Shown: positions 33,101 through 44,420, counted from the stretch's first letter. The stretch is 64,000 nt of DNA from Martensiomyces pterosporus (GCA_025201845.1 MU603936.1:224411-288410); one strand, 5' to 3'. Made by a program: numbers and translations. Notes: generated by a model from the letters alone, not told the origin.

Positions 33101-35339
33101 GCGGCACACTGTCCATGAAAGGGTCGGGCTCGTCGTTGGCAATTCCAGTGCTGCCAAGCGCCCTACCAACCATCGATTCCGAGCTGCGCTGGCGCTTGGA
33201 CCCAGCAGCCGATGCACCAGCTGCAAGTGCGCGCGACGCTGGACCGAGTCTGGGCTGTGGCGGCAGCAGACTGTTGGCGACCCCATCAGCTGTCGTAGAG
33301 CGCCGCGATAGCAGCCTTGACTGCGCTTTCTGGTATGCGGCTGCTTCAGTCTCAGAGGCACTAGCATGCGATCTAGAAGACGCAATTGGTATGGTGTCAG
33401 AGGCAGGCTCGGGCCATGGGATCAGGTACAGCGTCTCGTCAACTCGCTTCTTAGTACGCCAGCATGCCCTTAGCCATCCGCACTGGATGATCAGCGGCCG
33501 TTCGAATTGAGGCAGCGATAATACTGATGGCGACTGGTGGCTGCTGCTGTCTGGATGGCTCAGAAGCTGTTGCGGTGCGACTGCCATTTCTATAGACCGC
33601 AATATTGCCAAATCCTCACCACACAGCTCGTCAGAGTCGTCGACAACAAAATGCGTGCAAAATGAGGGCCTTGAGCCCTGTGTGCTGTGTGCAGCCAAGT
33701 ACCGAGTATGCCGGTCCAGCGCACCCTCCGCAATCCAGATACCGCCAGCATGTGCAATTTTTGAACGCCACTCCTTGCGGCGCGCAATGCTTAGAGACGC
33801 CTCGGATAGAGCAACTCGGCATGAATCAAATATAAGCTCTGCACTTGACGATGGCGATGATAGTGGTGGTGAAGAGCGTTTGGGGGTAGGCAGCGACCCA
33901 CCACTATCGTTGGCTCCCTCGCTGGCTGATGTGCGAGCGGCAGGCGCTAGCTCCTTGGCACAGTTGCCGCTATCATCAATGTCCTCATCGTCGATGACAA
34001 GCGACCCTGTGAGTCCCGGCGGCAAGTCAAGCGAGTCTGTGTTTATGGATCCAGCGGCGGTGTGGTTACGGCTAGGCGCCCTCGACGGCATGGTTACGTT
34101 CTGACCTGTGAACACACTAGCGATATCCGAAGCCCCGGTTTCTGGGATGGCCAGCCCAGACGATGCTGCAGACACAGATCTGCGTGACATTGCTGAAGGA
34201 GTGGGCTCTGCTCCCTGGCTCTTGTTTGACTGGCAGGCAGACTCATTCCTAGAGTGGCTGTTCAATTTCCTTACTGTGGGAACAGCACCACGGGTGTGAC
34301 CTGGAATGTCGTGCGTATTGGCTCCTTGGTCTGACTCTTCAATACCACCGACCGCGTATTTAGACTCTTCCTGACGGAAGCCAGTTGTTACGCTTTGCAT
34401 GAACCACTCGAGCGAAACAACATGCAGCCCCCACTGCTTGGCAAATGAGAATTTATGACCAGCCGGCTTGGACGCGATCAGATGAGTGCAATCTAGAGTC
34501 AGCACGCCGTGGTATGACCCGCCACCACCAATTCTCTGTTTTGCGGACTTTGAGCTCTCAGGCAGACTGCTCGGAACATATTTTGCGAATGCCTCATCGC
34601 CAGCATCGACTGTGTGCATGACGAGGTGTTTGATTTCGTCGCGAATATCTAATGTGAACCCAGTCGTGCATACGCGGCAACCCGAGAACGGCGGAAGTCT
34701 ATTTCGCTCCGTGATCTCCTCGACTGCTGCGGAGACACCATTGCTGTCAGCGTCATCCTCGAAGTCGCTGCTGTCTGGAAGCTGCGATCTTCTGCGGAAT
34801 TTAGCTCTCTGCTTGGCTTCCCATTCGCACTCGGTGATGAAGTTTAGCGAGACTACGGGAATTCCAGCCTTTGCAGACGCCTGGTACTTGTTTGATATCA
34901 GGCTGTTCTTCATGATAACATGGGTGACTGCTGTAGTCAGGCTGAAACTGACAGCTCCACCTAGCCGTTTGACGCGTTCGTGGATATCCTCCTACAGCGG
35001 GGACAATAGCAGATTCCTCAGCAAGAAATTGGCGGTTGGACGCCAAAAAAAAAAATGTATGCACGTACTTGCATGGTTATCAGTGCGCAGTTTAACAGGT
35101 AGGGTGAGAAGAGCAAACAAAGGCCGGCAATAGCAAACTTGTATGCACGTACTTGCATGGTTATCAGTGCGCAGTTTAACAGGTAGGGTGAGAAGAGCAA
35201 ACAAAGGCCGGCAATAGCAAACGACCGCACTTTTCACATTGTGAATGAAGGCCACATAAGGTCTGCATACCTTTTCCTGTGTATCTAGTCCACTGCACGA
35301 TATGCAACAGCTCTTTAACAGTCGGTAGCTGCCAGGCAT
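30153..35339 (-). CDS. TopBP1/Rad4/Dpb11-like replication checkpoint scaffold, six BRCT repeats
   Basis: Exon 1 is 35271-35339 (23 codons) and exon 2 is 30153-34991, with a 279-nt phase-0 intron (GTATGC...CTGTAG). Splicing completes BRCT1: LLKSCCISCSGLDTQEK joins EDIHERVKRLGGAVSFSLTT and then VTHVIMKNSL. The ATG at 34913 is internal. The product is about 1635 aa. BRCT-like units lie at about 6-95, 121-241 (GCRVCTTGFTLDIRDEI, HVVSLEWFMQS), 409-551 (long insert; WLRACWRTKKRV), 791-914, 951-1018 (LSISGYEGTERDHI, THLICHAPFKGPKYDRA) and 1194-1288 (VVVALTTRLYHRR, WWLYACRDS). Linkers are Ser/Ala-rich, with an Ala-Pro run near 1160. The family binds phosphorylated Sld3/Treslin and the 9-1-1 clamp to start replication and activate ATR/Mec1. 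Six units is more than yeast Rad4/Dpb11 (four) and closer to animal TopBP1. The intron carries an 84-bp tandem duplication. Confidence 0.9.
35057..35222 (-). repeat. 84-bp tandem duplication inside intron 1 of the BRCT gene
   Basis: Two adjacent copies with period 84: 35057-35140 and 35141-35222. They are identical over the 82 aligned bases, so the duplication is very recent or under correction. It lies wholly inside the 279-nt intron (34992-35270). Confidence 0.93.
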
Positions 35340-36291
35340 TTCGCTGTCTTTTCGCCGAGGCGGTGTTGTAGATTCCTGCGCCAGTCAAGCCGAGTATGCG
35401 TGTTGGTTGTAAAAATACAAGAGGACGGAATTCGAACTGGGGCTACGCAGTATACAGGCGGCAAACAGACAAGCAGGAGATGCTAGGCCTAAGAAGGAGG
35501 TGTGAAGTGCGCAGCGTATATTGTGGAGATTCGCGGAGAAGAGGATGCAGGTTTGCAGCAACGTCAAGGAAGGAAGGGAAAAGCAGCTTGCCAATGAAGA
35601 GCTGGCCAGCCAGTGCGGAACAATGCAGTAAACAGAAATTTACAGGCGCGCTTGTGCCCTCTTCGTGCTTGTGCTGCGCAAAATGAACAGAGTAATCTGA
35701 GCGTGTTTAATCTAGCCCTCTCCCGCGCACACACACCCACACAGATTGCACAGCTTTGCGTCTCAAGGCTTTCTTGGCACAGGCTGGTTCAATCGCCATT
35801 TTGCGGCTGCCATTGTTGGACACGAGGAAGCAGTAGGCCGTACTATATGCTATATATAATAAATCTCATGAGCCAGCCACCACCGCAACACCCGCTCCTC
35901 CTGCGGGAAGCCCCTCCTGCGGGACATCTCTCTTGCGGAGCCCCTCATCAACTGCGCATATCAGAGAGCGCCTTTTGTCAGCTAGTCGGTGCATGCTGTG
36001 CATGCGGGTAGGATTATGTGCAGCACACCCTCGGGGCTGCAGAGTTGAGAGCCTTGGGTCTATTGAGCAAACAAGTGATCGAGCAAGGAAATCGGAGAAA
36101 AAGAGAAAGAAAGAGAGGCTGCTACCGTAATAAATAGGGGCAGTTAAGCGAGCTCTCTGCTCCCTCTCAGCACTGCCTCCATCCACACTACTCTGAGTTT
36201 CGGTATTCCAGTGTCTCCTGCTACAGCATCCACACTCAGCCCTCAAGCTACACTGCACATCTGGAAGATATACCGGGAATACCGCGCCATC
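35340..36291. other. divergent interval between the BRCT gene and a small C2H2 ORF
   Basis: About 950 bp without a convincing gene. A TATA-like CTATATATAATAAA lies at about 35851-35864. A short plus-strand ORF beginning ATG at 35869 (Pro/His-rich, about 46 codons) could be a first exon but lacks a donor in the right phase to join the zinc-finger ORF. A GTTCGAATTCC sequence on the minus strand near 35428 resembles a tRNA B box but has no flanking stem. Confidence 0.4.
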
Positions 36292-36477
36292 ATGATACGT
36301 CGCGTGAAGGCGGGTCGCATGCACTGCTCTAGTCGCAAATATGGACGGGCCTTGCTCTGTTGCTACAAGAACCCGACTAACGCACACTACTGCCGGATAT
36401 GCAACTCGTATTTCTATTCTGCTGAGAGCTGGTCGCAGCATCTAGCCACTGTCCATCCAAACGAGCTGCCCTTGTAG
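36292..36477 (+). CDS. small C2H2 zinc-finger ORF, hypothetical
   Basis: 61 aa from the ATG at 36292; the frame stays open to 36211 but only with a GTG start. It carries one classic C2H2 finger, C-x2-C-x12-H-x4-H (HYCRICNSYFYSAESWSQHL then ATVHP), preceded by a basic stretch (MIRRVKAGRM) and three further cysteines (CSSRKYGRALLCC). Residue spacing and the aromatic Phe are right for a real finger. It could be the last exon of a longer gene, since several AG dinucleotides lie just upstream, or a decayed fragment. I cannot name a family. Confidence 0.4.
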   Translation: MIRRVKAGRMHCSSRKYGRALLCCYKNPTNAHYCRICNSYFYSAESWSQHLATVHPNELPL

Positions 36478-36797
36478 ACACTCGGCAGCAGCAAAACCAC
36501 AAATGCACGAACATGAGCAAACACGCTGTGCAGCTTTGAGCAATCAAGGCCGCCATAGACCAAATAAACAAGTCGCACACAGCACTAAGCAAGCAAACTG
36601 CCCGCACGCGCAAAGAACACGTAGGAGGGAGGAGGGATGTTACAAAAATTCAACAATTCATTTCGGCACCCAAAGATGGAGACGAGCAATTGAAGCAAAC
36701 TGAACATTAATTCCATTTGCACATGGCTTAATCAACCACTTCAGGATAAAAGAAAAGGTGTAGGGCCGGGCAGAGAAGAAAAGAGAAGCTTCACTAC
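36478..36797. other. convergent spacer between the C2H2 ORF and eS17
   Basis: 320 bp with no coding signal; presumed 3' ends of both genes. Confidence 0.5.
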
Positions 36798-38055
36798 TTA
36801 AGCCTCAGTGGCGGCGGCGGGAGCGGCAGCAGCAGCGGGGGCAGCCTGGCGCTGGGGGCGGGGGCGGCGCTCACCACGGCGACGGAAGTCGCGGCGGTCA
36901 ACACGGCCAGAGCGGACAGGGGCGGTAACCGAAACACCAGGGAGGTTCTCAAAGTTGAGAGACTTGAGCATCTCCTGGGTGTCAGGGTCGATCTCGATGG
37001 CAGAGGTGTCGAGAGCCGAGACGTCAGGAACGTAGTTATCCTTGCGCTCGCGCTCCTCCTCCTGCAGCTTGAACGAGATACCGCGGACAGGACCACGCTG
37101 GATACGCTTCATAAGATGGGTGGTGAATCCAGCGATCTTGTTGCGGAGGCGCTTGGAAGCAATGATGGCCACATCATCGCAGATGCGCTTGTTGGTCTGG
37201 AAGTCGAGAGTGAGCTTGGGGTAGTACTTCTCGATCAGAACGCGCGAGGCCTTCTTGACGGTCTTAGTGCGGACGCGACCCTATTTTTGCCCCGTTCCGC
37301 GAGGAAACGCACACCAATCCCAATTGTGTAGTTGACGCCCAGGCCGAAATTCGAGTGTTCCCAGGCACACACAAATACCACCAAGCGCAGCGAGTTTATC
37401 CAAGCCCCAGCCAAAGCAATCCCCCGAGACAAAAGCGAATCGCCAACAGCCGTGTATATACGCACCAGTCCCACGAAGCCCGCAAAAAAAACACAGAGCG
37501 CCAGCCATACAAGCAGAGTGAAACGTTCAGAAAACAGCACATATAATTAGCAGATGTGGCCCCCCATAAAACATAGCCCCTAAAGCAATTCACGCAGCTT
37601 CTTGAGCCGCACAGCAGTAGCAGCAGGTTCCAGCACGGCAGCGGGCGAGAGAGGATGAGTGCGAGAGTACGCTTAAAGGCGACTGCGTTGCTCGTGCTAT
37701 TCCCTGCTCAATTGGAGCCACAGCCAAACAGAACTGAGCTGCCAGTTTGGCGGGCGCCAAGGAGCCAGAGCTTCGAATTGCCAGCTCATTCGAATCTAGG
37801 CAGAATCCCATTCAGCCTGCGCCTTCAAATCCACGCCATTCGCCCCTCACAATAAGCAAGTGCGCCCTTCCCCACGCATAGCGACAGGGGCTTCTGGTGC
37901 TGCATCCATAGCGCATCCATCACCGATGGATTCGCCTGCCATCCGCATCGCTGTTTCTCTCTCTTTCCCTCTTTCCCTCGTTCCGGTTCCGCGCTGCTCC
38001 TGCTGCCACCGATGCCGGCAGCTCATGCGTGCGACGCATGCAGACGACGTACCAT
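36798..38055 (-). CDS. 40S ribosomal protein eS17 (S17e)
   Basis: Exon 2 (36798-37280) reads [57 protein letters not shown] and [20 protein letters not shown], unmistakable eS17. It begins right after TAG at 37281-37283 and lacks only the initiator Met. The one ATG followed directly by GT in the 800 bp upstream is at 38053-38055 (ATG, then GTACGT), so exon 1 carries just the start codon and the intron is 772 nt. An intron next to the ATG is common in ribosomal protein genes. The 161-aa product exceeds the usual 130-140 aa because of an Arg-rich then Ala/Pro-rich tail ([17 protein letters not shown], then Ala/Pro runs). eS17 sits in the head/beak region of the small subunit. C-ending codon bias signals high expression. 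Shares a promoter region with TSC13. Confidence 0.93.
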
Positions 38056-38427
38056 ATTTTCTTCTACTTTATTTCGTTGCAATAAAGTTTGCCAAAAGAG
38101 TTAAAGGAGGATCTAGTGGGTGCGCTGCTGCTCGCCGCCGCATCTAACCCAGCGCCCGCCAGCACCTGGCCGAAAACGCCAGTAGAGGCATGGAGGCCAA
38201 GTGTCGTGTCTGTAATTAGATCCATTAATTTGTGCACAGGCTTGGGTGGGCATCGCTGGTAACGATGGCGCATGCACGTGAATCGTGGCGGTGTCGTCGC
38301 TGATGGCGCTGGCGCTCCATGCGTGCTTTTGCTGGTGGTTGATCTCCGCATGCTTCTTGCCTCTTTCACTCCGCCAGTCTTCGCTTCCTCCCTTTTATTT
38401 TGCTCTCTTTACTACACTGCAACAGGC
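38056..38427. promoter_or_regulatory. bidirectional promoter region of eS17 and TSC13
   Basis: 372 bp separate the eS17 start codon (minus, 38055) from the TSC13 start codon (plus, 38428). No coding signal lies between. The TSC13 side is CT-rich (about 38350-38420). Shared regulation is inferred from the spacing only. Confidence 0.5.
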
Positions 38428-39705
38428 ATGCGCATTAACGTTGCGAAGCGCGCTTCCCCAGGCAAGGCGGAGCCCTCAAACAAGGACTCCCGCTACCCCT
38501 TCGTCGTGGAGGTATCTGGCAACGCCACAGTCGACGAACTCAAGGCGGCCATCTCAAAGCAAGGTTCGTGTTGCTGACCAAAGCAGCCCATTTCTGACAC
38601 TTCTCCCCCCTCCGCTTCTTCTTTTTTTCTGGTTGAGCGTCGCAGAATTCAGTGCCTTGTTCTGAGTATGCAGCTAACATTCCTGCGCCTGTGCCTGTTG
38701 TCGTTGCTGTAGTAAAATCGCTCAGCCCCGACCGCCAGCGCCTGACAGTCGGCGATAAGAAGACTGTGATTGAGGATGGTGACGCGCTGGCAAAGTATGG
38801 CATTGGCGACGACGCTACGGTTTACGTCAAGGACCTTGGGCGGCAGATTGGCTGGCAGACGGTGTTTTACATCGAGTATCTTGGGCCCATTATCTTCCAT
38901 TTCCTCGTCTACAACTTCCAAACCCTTTTCTATGGAAAGACCTTTGAGCACAGCGAGGTGCAGCGGTAAGTCCCAGGAAATACGTGCGCACTCCAAGATC
39001 GCATATGCTCTGCTTACTCCATGCGGTGGGAGGCAGCTGTGGAGCTACTGCACCGTTGGCGAGAAATGGATACTACTCGCTGTAGCCGCAATAATGCTGA
39101 TGCAATTGGGCATTACTTCTGTGCGAATGTTTTATGTGCATATGTTCTATGTGTGTAGCCGTGCATATATCCTGATCATGGGCCACTTCATCAAGCGCGA
39201 GCTTGAGACGGCTTTTGTTCATCGCTTCAGCCATGGCACAATGCCGCTGTTCAACGTATTCAAGAACTCGTTCCACTACCACCTGCTGTCGGGACTCAAC
39301 CTTGCGTACTGGATCTACAGGCCTGCTACAGCCAAGGACAGCGTAGTCGCAGCTCAGCTCAGCAACCCCACCATCCTCGCTCTTCTGACGGGTGTTTTCC
39401 TGTTTGCCGAGATCTCAAACCTGAGCACGCACATCACCCTGCGCAACCTCCGCCCTCCAGGCACCCGCGTGCGTCGCATTCCCTATGGCTATGGGTTCGA
39501 TCTGGTCAGCTGCCCGAACTACATGTTCGAGTCCCTTGCCTGGCTTGCGATTGCGGCGATGACTCGCAGCATTGCAGCCTTGTTTTTCCTGGTTGTGTCG
39601 ACGGGCCAGATGTACATTTGGGCTGTCAAGAAGCACAAGCAGTACAAGCGCGAGTTCCCTGACTACCCAAAGTCCCGCAAGGCCATTTTCCCATTCGTTG
39701 CCTAA
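38428..39705 (+). CDS. very-long-chain enoyl-CoA reductase (Tsc13/TECR)
   Basis: Three exons: 38428-38563, 38713-38965 and 39159-39705. Introns are 149 nt (GTTCGT...CTGTAG, with GCTAAC about 38 nt before the acceptor, phase 1) and 193 nt (GTAAGT...GTGTAG, phase 2). The 311-aa product has an N-terminal ubiquitin-like domain (residues about 1-85; LSPDRQRLTVGDKKTV, YVKDLGRQIGWQTVFYIEYL) and a C-terminal steroid 5-alpha-reductase-type membrane domain (HFIKRELETAFVHRFSHGTM, FNVFKNSFHYHLLSG, VSCPNYMFESLAWLA, YKREFPDYPKSRKAIFPF). It catalyses the last step of very-long-chain fatty acid elongation in the ER, NADPH reduction of trans-2-enoyl-CoA, with the Elo, Ifa38 and Phs1 enzymes. Length and motif order match yeast Tsc13 (310 aa). 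An apparent ORF starting at 38770 is an out-of-frame read that joins exon 3 by chance. Confidence 0.95.
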
Positions 39706-40681
39706 AGCAGCTTCGCCCTTCCCCTCGTTGTCTGCACTGATAGCGCTCTTTCGCCAGTAGCCACGTCCAGCGTAGCAGCCAATACAGCCGCTCTTCCCTG
39801 CAAGTGCTCTATGTAGTCTTTGTGAGTGGGTGTGTCCACATGTGCAAGGAGGAGCACCCGATCACAGCAGCCCACATGCAAGGATGTTGCGTGGGCGCTG
39901 ATAATGCCAGTCGAGATTAATTAATGTACAAAAATTTTCCAAGGGGGAGAAAAGCCAAACAAAGGTGGGCTGGCTGGGCTGGCAAAGCCGGGTTGGCTGC
40001 CAAGAACACAGGCGGAGGTTGTATGGCACTCAGCTGGCTGCTGCTGATATCAGCCCAGGTCCGCTGTCTTCTTCCAGACACGCTTCTCTGCTCGTTGACA
40101 CTCTAGAATATCGTAAACAGCAAAAGACGTCCTCTGTATCCACAGGCTGCTACAGCTCTCTCATTGCTACTGCCTCCGCTTTGCCTTTAAAAACTCTGGC
40201 ACCACCTTCCTTTCCGCCTCCCATCCCCGCTCCCAGGAGCCCGCCTATCTTTGAAAAAAAAATTGTCTCCCTAAGCATCGTAGGTTGCAAGTTGGAACTG
40301 TGGAGCGAAATTTCTTTTTGGGTTGAATTGCTCCGTCCTCTCTCCTCCTCTCTCCTCTCCTCTCCTTCCCTCATTTCTTCCATTTCATACATATATTATC
40401 TGTAATTCAGTGCTGTGTGGAAACAAAACAAAGCGTCAACAAAAGCTGCAGAGTTGCGCACCTGCAGTTCCCTCTATAAATACAACAATACAACTTCAGC
40501 AGCTGTTTAAAGGAAATCAGCATTCCGTGTGAAGCAGGTTGTCGCTGTCTCCACAAACAGCTGAAGGAAGTTTCCTCAATCGATAGCACACATACAGCCG
40601 AGTGAACCAGCAATAGCAGCGGCAGCGGCAAAACAGGTGCATTGGTAGCTGCAGCAAAGATTTCGCTGGCAAAATTCAAAA
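39706..40681. other. spacer and promoter of the exportin-T gene
   Basis: 976 bp with no coding signal. About 40185-40400 is strongly CT-rich on the coding strand (runs of CTCCTCT at 40336-40375), marking the exportin-T core promoter. Confidence 0.5.
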
Positions 40682-43600
40682 ATGGAGCAAATTGAAGAGG
40701 CCGTTCGTTGTGCGCTTAACCCGAGCAGCGACCAGGCTGTTGTCGCTCAGGTAAGTCTTCCCCGGATACACAAAGACGAGCTCCCTTGCGCTCCACGCAT
40801 TATCCGTGTCCTGCCTTGCCTGCATTTTTATGGCTGCACGGTGGCCGTGCTGATTTTCTGTTAAGCTGTTTCTGATGCACTCGCATCTCCGTTTTGTATT
40901 GCATGCAAAGCGTCGCTGCTGATCTGTGCAAGGCGTATCTGGCTTGTTCGCACATTGACTCACACTTGCGGTGCCAGTGCACAGCGTGTTTCTGCGTTGC
41001 TCACGCATGGCCACACTTCCTTTGCGCCTGGTTTGCGTTTCTGTGCGAGTGTAGGCTATGCAGTACTGTGAGCATGTGAAGGCGTCTCCAGACGGCTGGC
41101 AGCTGTGCCTGCAGCTATTCACACGGATCCCTGAAAGCACACCCGAGGCCCGCATGTTTGCGCTCCAAGTCATTGAGGCAATGCTCATCGGTGCTGGCGT
41201 TGGCGTGGACCAGGAAGACACTGCGACGGCTGCAAAGCTAGACGCCGTCCGGAAATCGCTGCTGCAGTTCGTTTCGACGCAGTATGCAGGGCCCAAGTAC
41301 CAGTCCGAGGTGGCGTTTATAAAGAACAAGCTTGCCCACTCCATCACGCTCCTGGCGCTGGCCACCTACCCGGCTCAGTGGCCGACATTTGTAAAGGACA
41401 TGATTTCGCTGAGCGGGATCCCCGAGGCTGTGGGTCCGGTGACGGAGGACAGTGCAAAGGGAACAAGCGTGTCAAGCATCAACCCCTCCTTGCTTGACTT
41501 TCTGCTCAAGGTCCTCAGCTCGCTTGACGAGGAAATGGTCAACCCAACTGTGCCTAGGGGCAAAGCGGAGCTGGCACGCAACACAGAGATCAAGGACGCA
41601 ATGCGCATCGAGGACGTTAATCGGATGGCACACGTATGGTACAACATCCTGGTCCACATGTCTGGAACACACCCGGAGTTGGCCAGGAGCACGTTGCGTC
41701 TGATGGGCGTATATGTTTCCTGGATCGACATTAACCTCATTGTTAACCAGCCCTTCATGGCCGTACTGTTTGATCTTCTCAAATCCCCCACCTTGCACAA
41801 CGACGCCTGCCGCTGCCTGGCTGAGATCATCGGCAAAGGCATGCGCCCGATGGAGAAGCTGTACCTGCTCCAGTTTCTCAGCATCATTGATGTCATGGGC
41901 CAGCTCGAGACCAGCGACGTGGAATTTGCTGAGCAGGTTGGCAAGCTTGCCAACGTCACAGCTGTCGAGCTCAAGGCTATCTGGGTCGACAAGGAGAGCG
42001 CGACTCCTGAAGCGCGGTCTACGGCCTATGCAATGCTCGAGCGGCTTATGCCCTTGCTGCTTCGCTTCCTCTCTCACGAGTACGACGACGTCTCGTCGAC
42101 TGTCTTTGCGGCAATCAGCGATATCCTGGGCATGTTCAAGAGGCTCCAGCGGGAGGGCTCCGCGCTGAGTGAGTCCCAGCAGGGGTTCTTGTCTCAGCTG
42201 CTGCCTGTGCTGGTCGAAAAGCTGAAGTACGACGAGGACTACTCCTGGCCATCGCCTGGCGACGCAAGCTCGCGCGATAACGAAGGGTCCCTTGACGAGG
42301 GCGATGAAGACGCCATGTTTGACGAGCTGCGCCGCAACCTTCGTGTGTTCATCGATGCCATCGGGCAGATTGCTCCTGGGCTGTACGACAGCGTTATGCT
42401 GACTACGGCGCAAAGCATCTTTGAGCAGTGCAGACAGCATGGTGTCAGCGCTGATCGGGCAGCCGACGAGGGTGGCAGTGGGCAGGGCCAGCTTGGCTGG
42501 GTGCGCGCGGAGCTCGGCGTTTATCTGACACAAGCGTATGGCGACCGTCTGAGCAGCAACAAGGGGCTGCGGTTTGGCGGCACAAAGTTTGGAAATGGGC
42601 AGACGAACGGGGCAAGCGCTAGCAACGCAGCAACAGCAGCCTCAATCGAGGCCCTGTCGGAGCTGCTGACTATGATGATCCAGTCTGGGATTGTGAGCAG
42701 CAGCCACCCAGCGATTGCAGCAACATACTTTGAGAACTTTGTGCGCTTCAATGGCTACTTTGACGTTCGGCGGGAGGCAGTCACCCCCGTGCTCACTGCG
42801 TTCCTTGGAAGCACGGGTGTCAGACATCCCTACAAGACCGTGCGTCCGCGCATCTGGTACCTGCTTCACCGGTTTATCAAAAACCTTCCTCCTGCAGCGC
42901 TGGTCGTGTACTCGAGCGATTTTATACCCGCGGTCGTTGACCTGCTTGAGATCCACGCCGACCCATCCACTATCAGCGGCGCAGGACCACACACAAGCGG
43001 CTACGGCCTGTTTGACTCCCAGCTCTACTTGTTTGAGACCTGCGGCATGATGCTTGCGCCGACTGGGCTGGACGACGGAACTCGCATGGCGCTGCTCCAG
43101 CGCTTGTTCGACCCGCTGTTTTCTGGCGCCCAGAACTTGATGAACTCAAGGTCGGCGAAACAGATTTTGGACGATCCGCGGTCCTTGCTGCAAATTCACC
43201 ACTACCTGACTGCTATTGGGTCGATCATCAAGGGCTTCCCGGATGTGCGCGTGGACTCAAAGTCCACGTCGCCAAGCTCGCCTCACCAGCTCTCTGCCAG
43301 CACGGCGCAGGTGTTCCTAAAGGCAGCTGACATGTGCATTGCCATTCTCGAGTCGCTGAAGGCAAGCGAGGTTATTCGCGAGGCAGCAAGATTCACTCTG
43401 TCGCGGATGCTGAGCGTTCTTGGCGCCGAGGCGCTTCCATACCTGCCCAGGCTCATCGATAGCCTCGTGACTAGCTGCGCTGTCGAGGAGCTGTCCGACT
43501 TGCTTGGGTTCTTGGGCTTGGTTGTTTTCAAGTTCAAGCCTCATGTGGCGCCGACGGCAAGCGAGCTTCTGCTTCCAGTGATATCCAAGGTTTATGGATT

Positions 43601-44420
43601 CCTGGACCAGGTGGCCCATGACGGCGCAGCGGGCACAGATGAGTCTGTGCTGCTGCAAGACCTCCGCAAGGCGTACCTGACGTGGATCGCAGCTATTTTC
43701 AACTCTGACCTGGACAGCGTGTTCCTGACGCCGCAGAACTCGCAGCACCTGATCACGATACTCCAGCCCATCGCGGCGCAGCTCGCTGTTGACTGCTCAA
43801 GCCCGCAGTGCCAGCGACTAGCATTCAGCGTCCTTTACAAGGCAATCCTCGCGTGGATGGTGGACCCAAAGGGCTGGCACACGCTGGCCACGCTGACTCC
43901 TGCTGGGATTGCAGCGATCAACAACAACGTGTCGGCAGCCAACGACCCTAACCGTCCGCTATTGCGGCAGGCTGCTGCCCGCGCACTGGGGATCGACTTG
44001 GACGCAGGCAGCCTGAAGGAGGTGCGTGTGCAGCTCCAGCAGTTTGTTATGAGCACGGTTGTTCCGGCATGCTTCGAGGCGCCCACCCGAGCAGAGTTCC
44101 GCATATCAGACGCGCAGTCGTCGCTGGTAGTATCGGAGATCGCCAGCGTGCTGCAGATGCTGCTTCTTGCTGGTGTTCCGGAGATCGCCAGCGGTGATGG
44201 CAGCGCAGTGGCATCGCTGGCCTCGCCGCAGCTGCTCCATCCGCCGATTGGTGGCGATTTGAACCAGAACCAGTTCGCCACCTACCTGTCAACAGCACTG
44301 CTTCCTGGGCTGGGCTGCCCAACGGCTATGGCAGCGGAGTTTGTCCAGGCTCTGGCGTCGCTTGAGCCAAAGCAGTTCAAAAAGTACTTTGTTGGGTTTC
44401 TCAGCAGCAACTCTGGCTAG
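40682..44420 (+). CDS. exportin-T, tRNA nuclear exporter (Los1/Xpo-t)
   Basis: Exon 1 is 40682-40750 (23 codons) and exon 2 is 41055-44420, with a 304-nt phase-0 intron (GTAAGT...GTGTAG). The join gives MEQIEEAVRCALNPSSDQAV, VAQ, then AMQYCEHVKASPDGWQLCLQ, the typical Los1 N-terminus. The product is 1144 aa of continuous HEAT-type helices. Recognisable blocks include YAGPKYQSEVAFIKNKLAHS, ALATYPAQWPTFVKDMISLS, AHVWYNILVHMSGTHPELAR, YVSWIDINLIVNQPFMAVLF, KTVRPRIWYLLHRFIKNLPP and DDPRSLLQIHHYLTAIGSII. Exportin-T binds mature tRNA with Ran-GTP and carries it to the cytoplasm. Human XPOT is 962 aa and yeast Los1 1100 aa, so length is normal. Some inserts are low in complexity (NGQTNGASASNAATAAS). 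The ATG at 41058 is internal. Confidence 0.95.

Noticed and set aside
34801..35230. Minus-strand ORFs repeating the same peptide within the BRCT gene intron
   Set aside because: The repeated peptide comes only from the 84-bp tandem duplication read through an intron.
35405..35450. tRNA-like B box (GTTCGAATTCC) on the minus strand with a nearby T-run
   Set aside because: The flanking bases do not form a T stem and no A box or acceptor stem is present at the right spacing.
38770..39158. Plus-strand open frame running into TSC13 exon 3 from 38770
   Set aside because: It reads TSC13 exon 2 out of frame and passes through intron 2; the spliced three-exon model matches the Tsc13 family throughout.
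41472..42533. 353-aa minus-strand ORF inside exportin-T
   Set aside because: Antisense shadow created by G/C-ending codons of the exportin gene.
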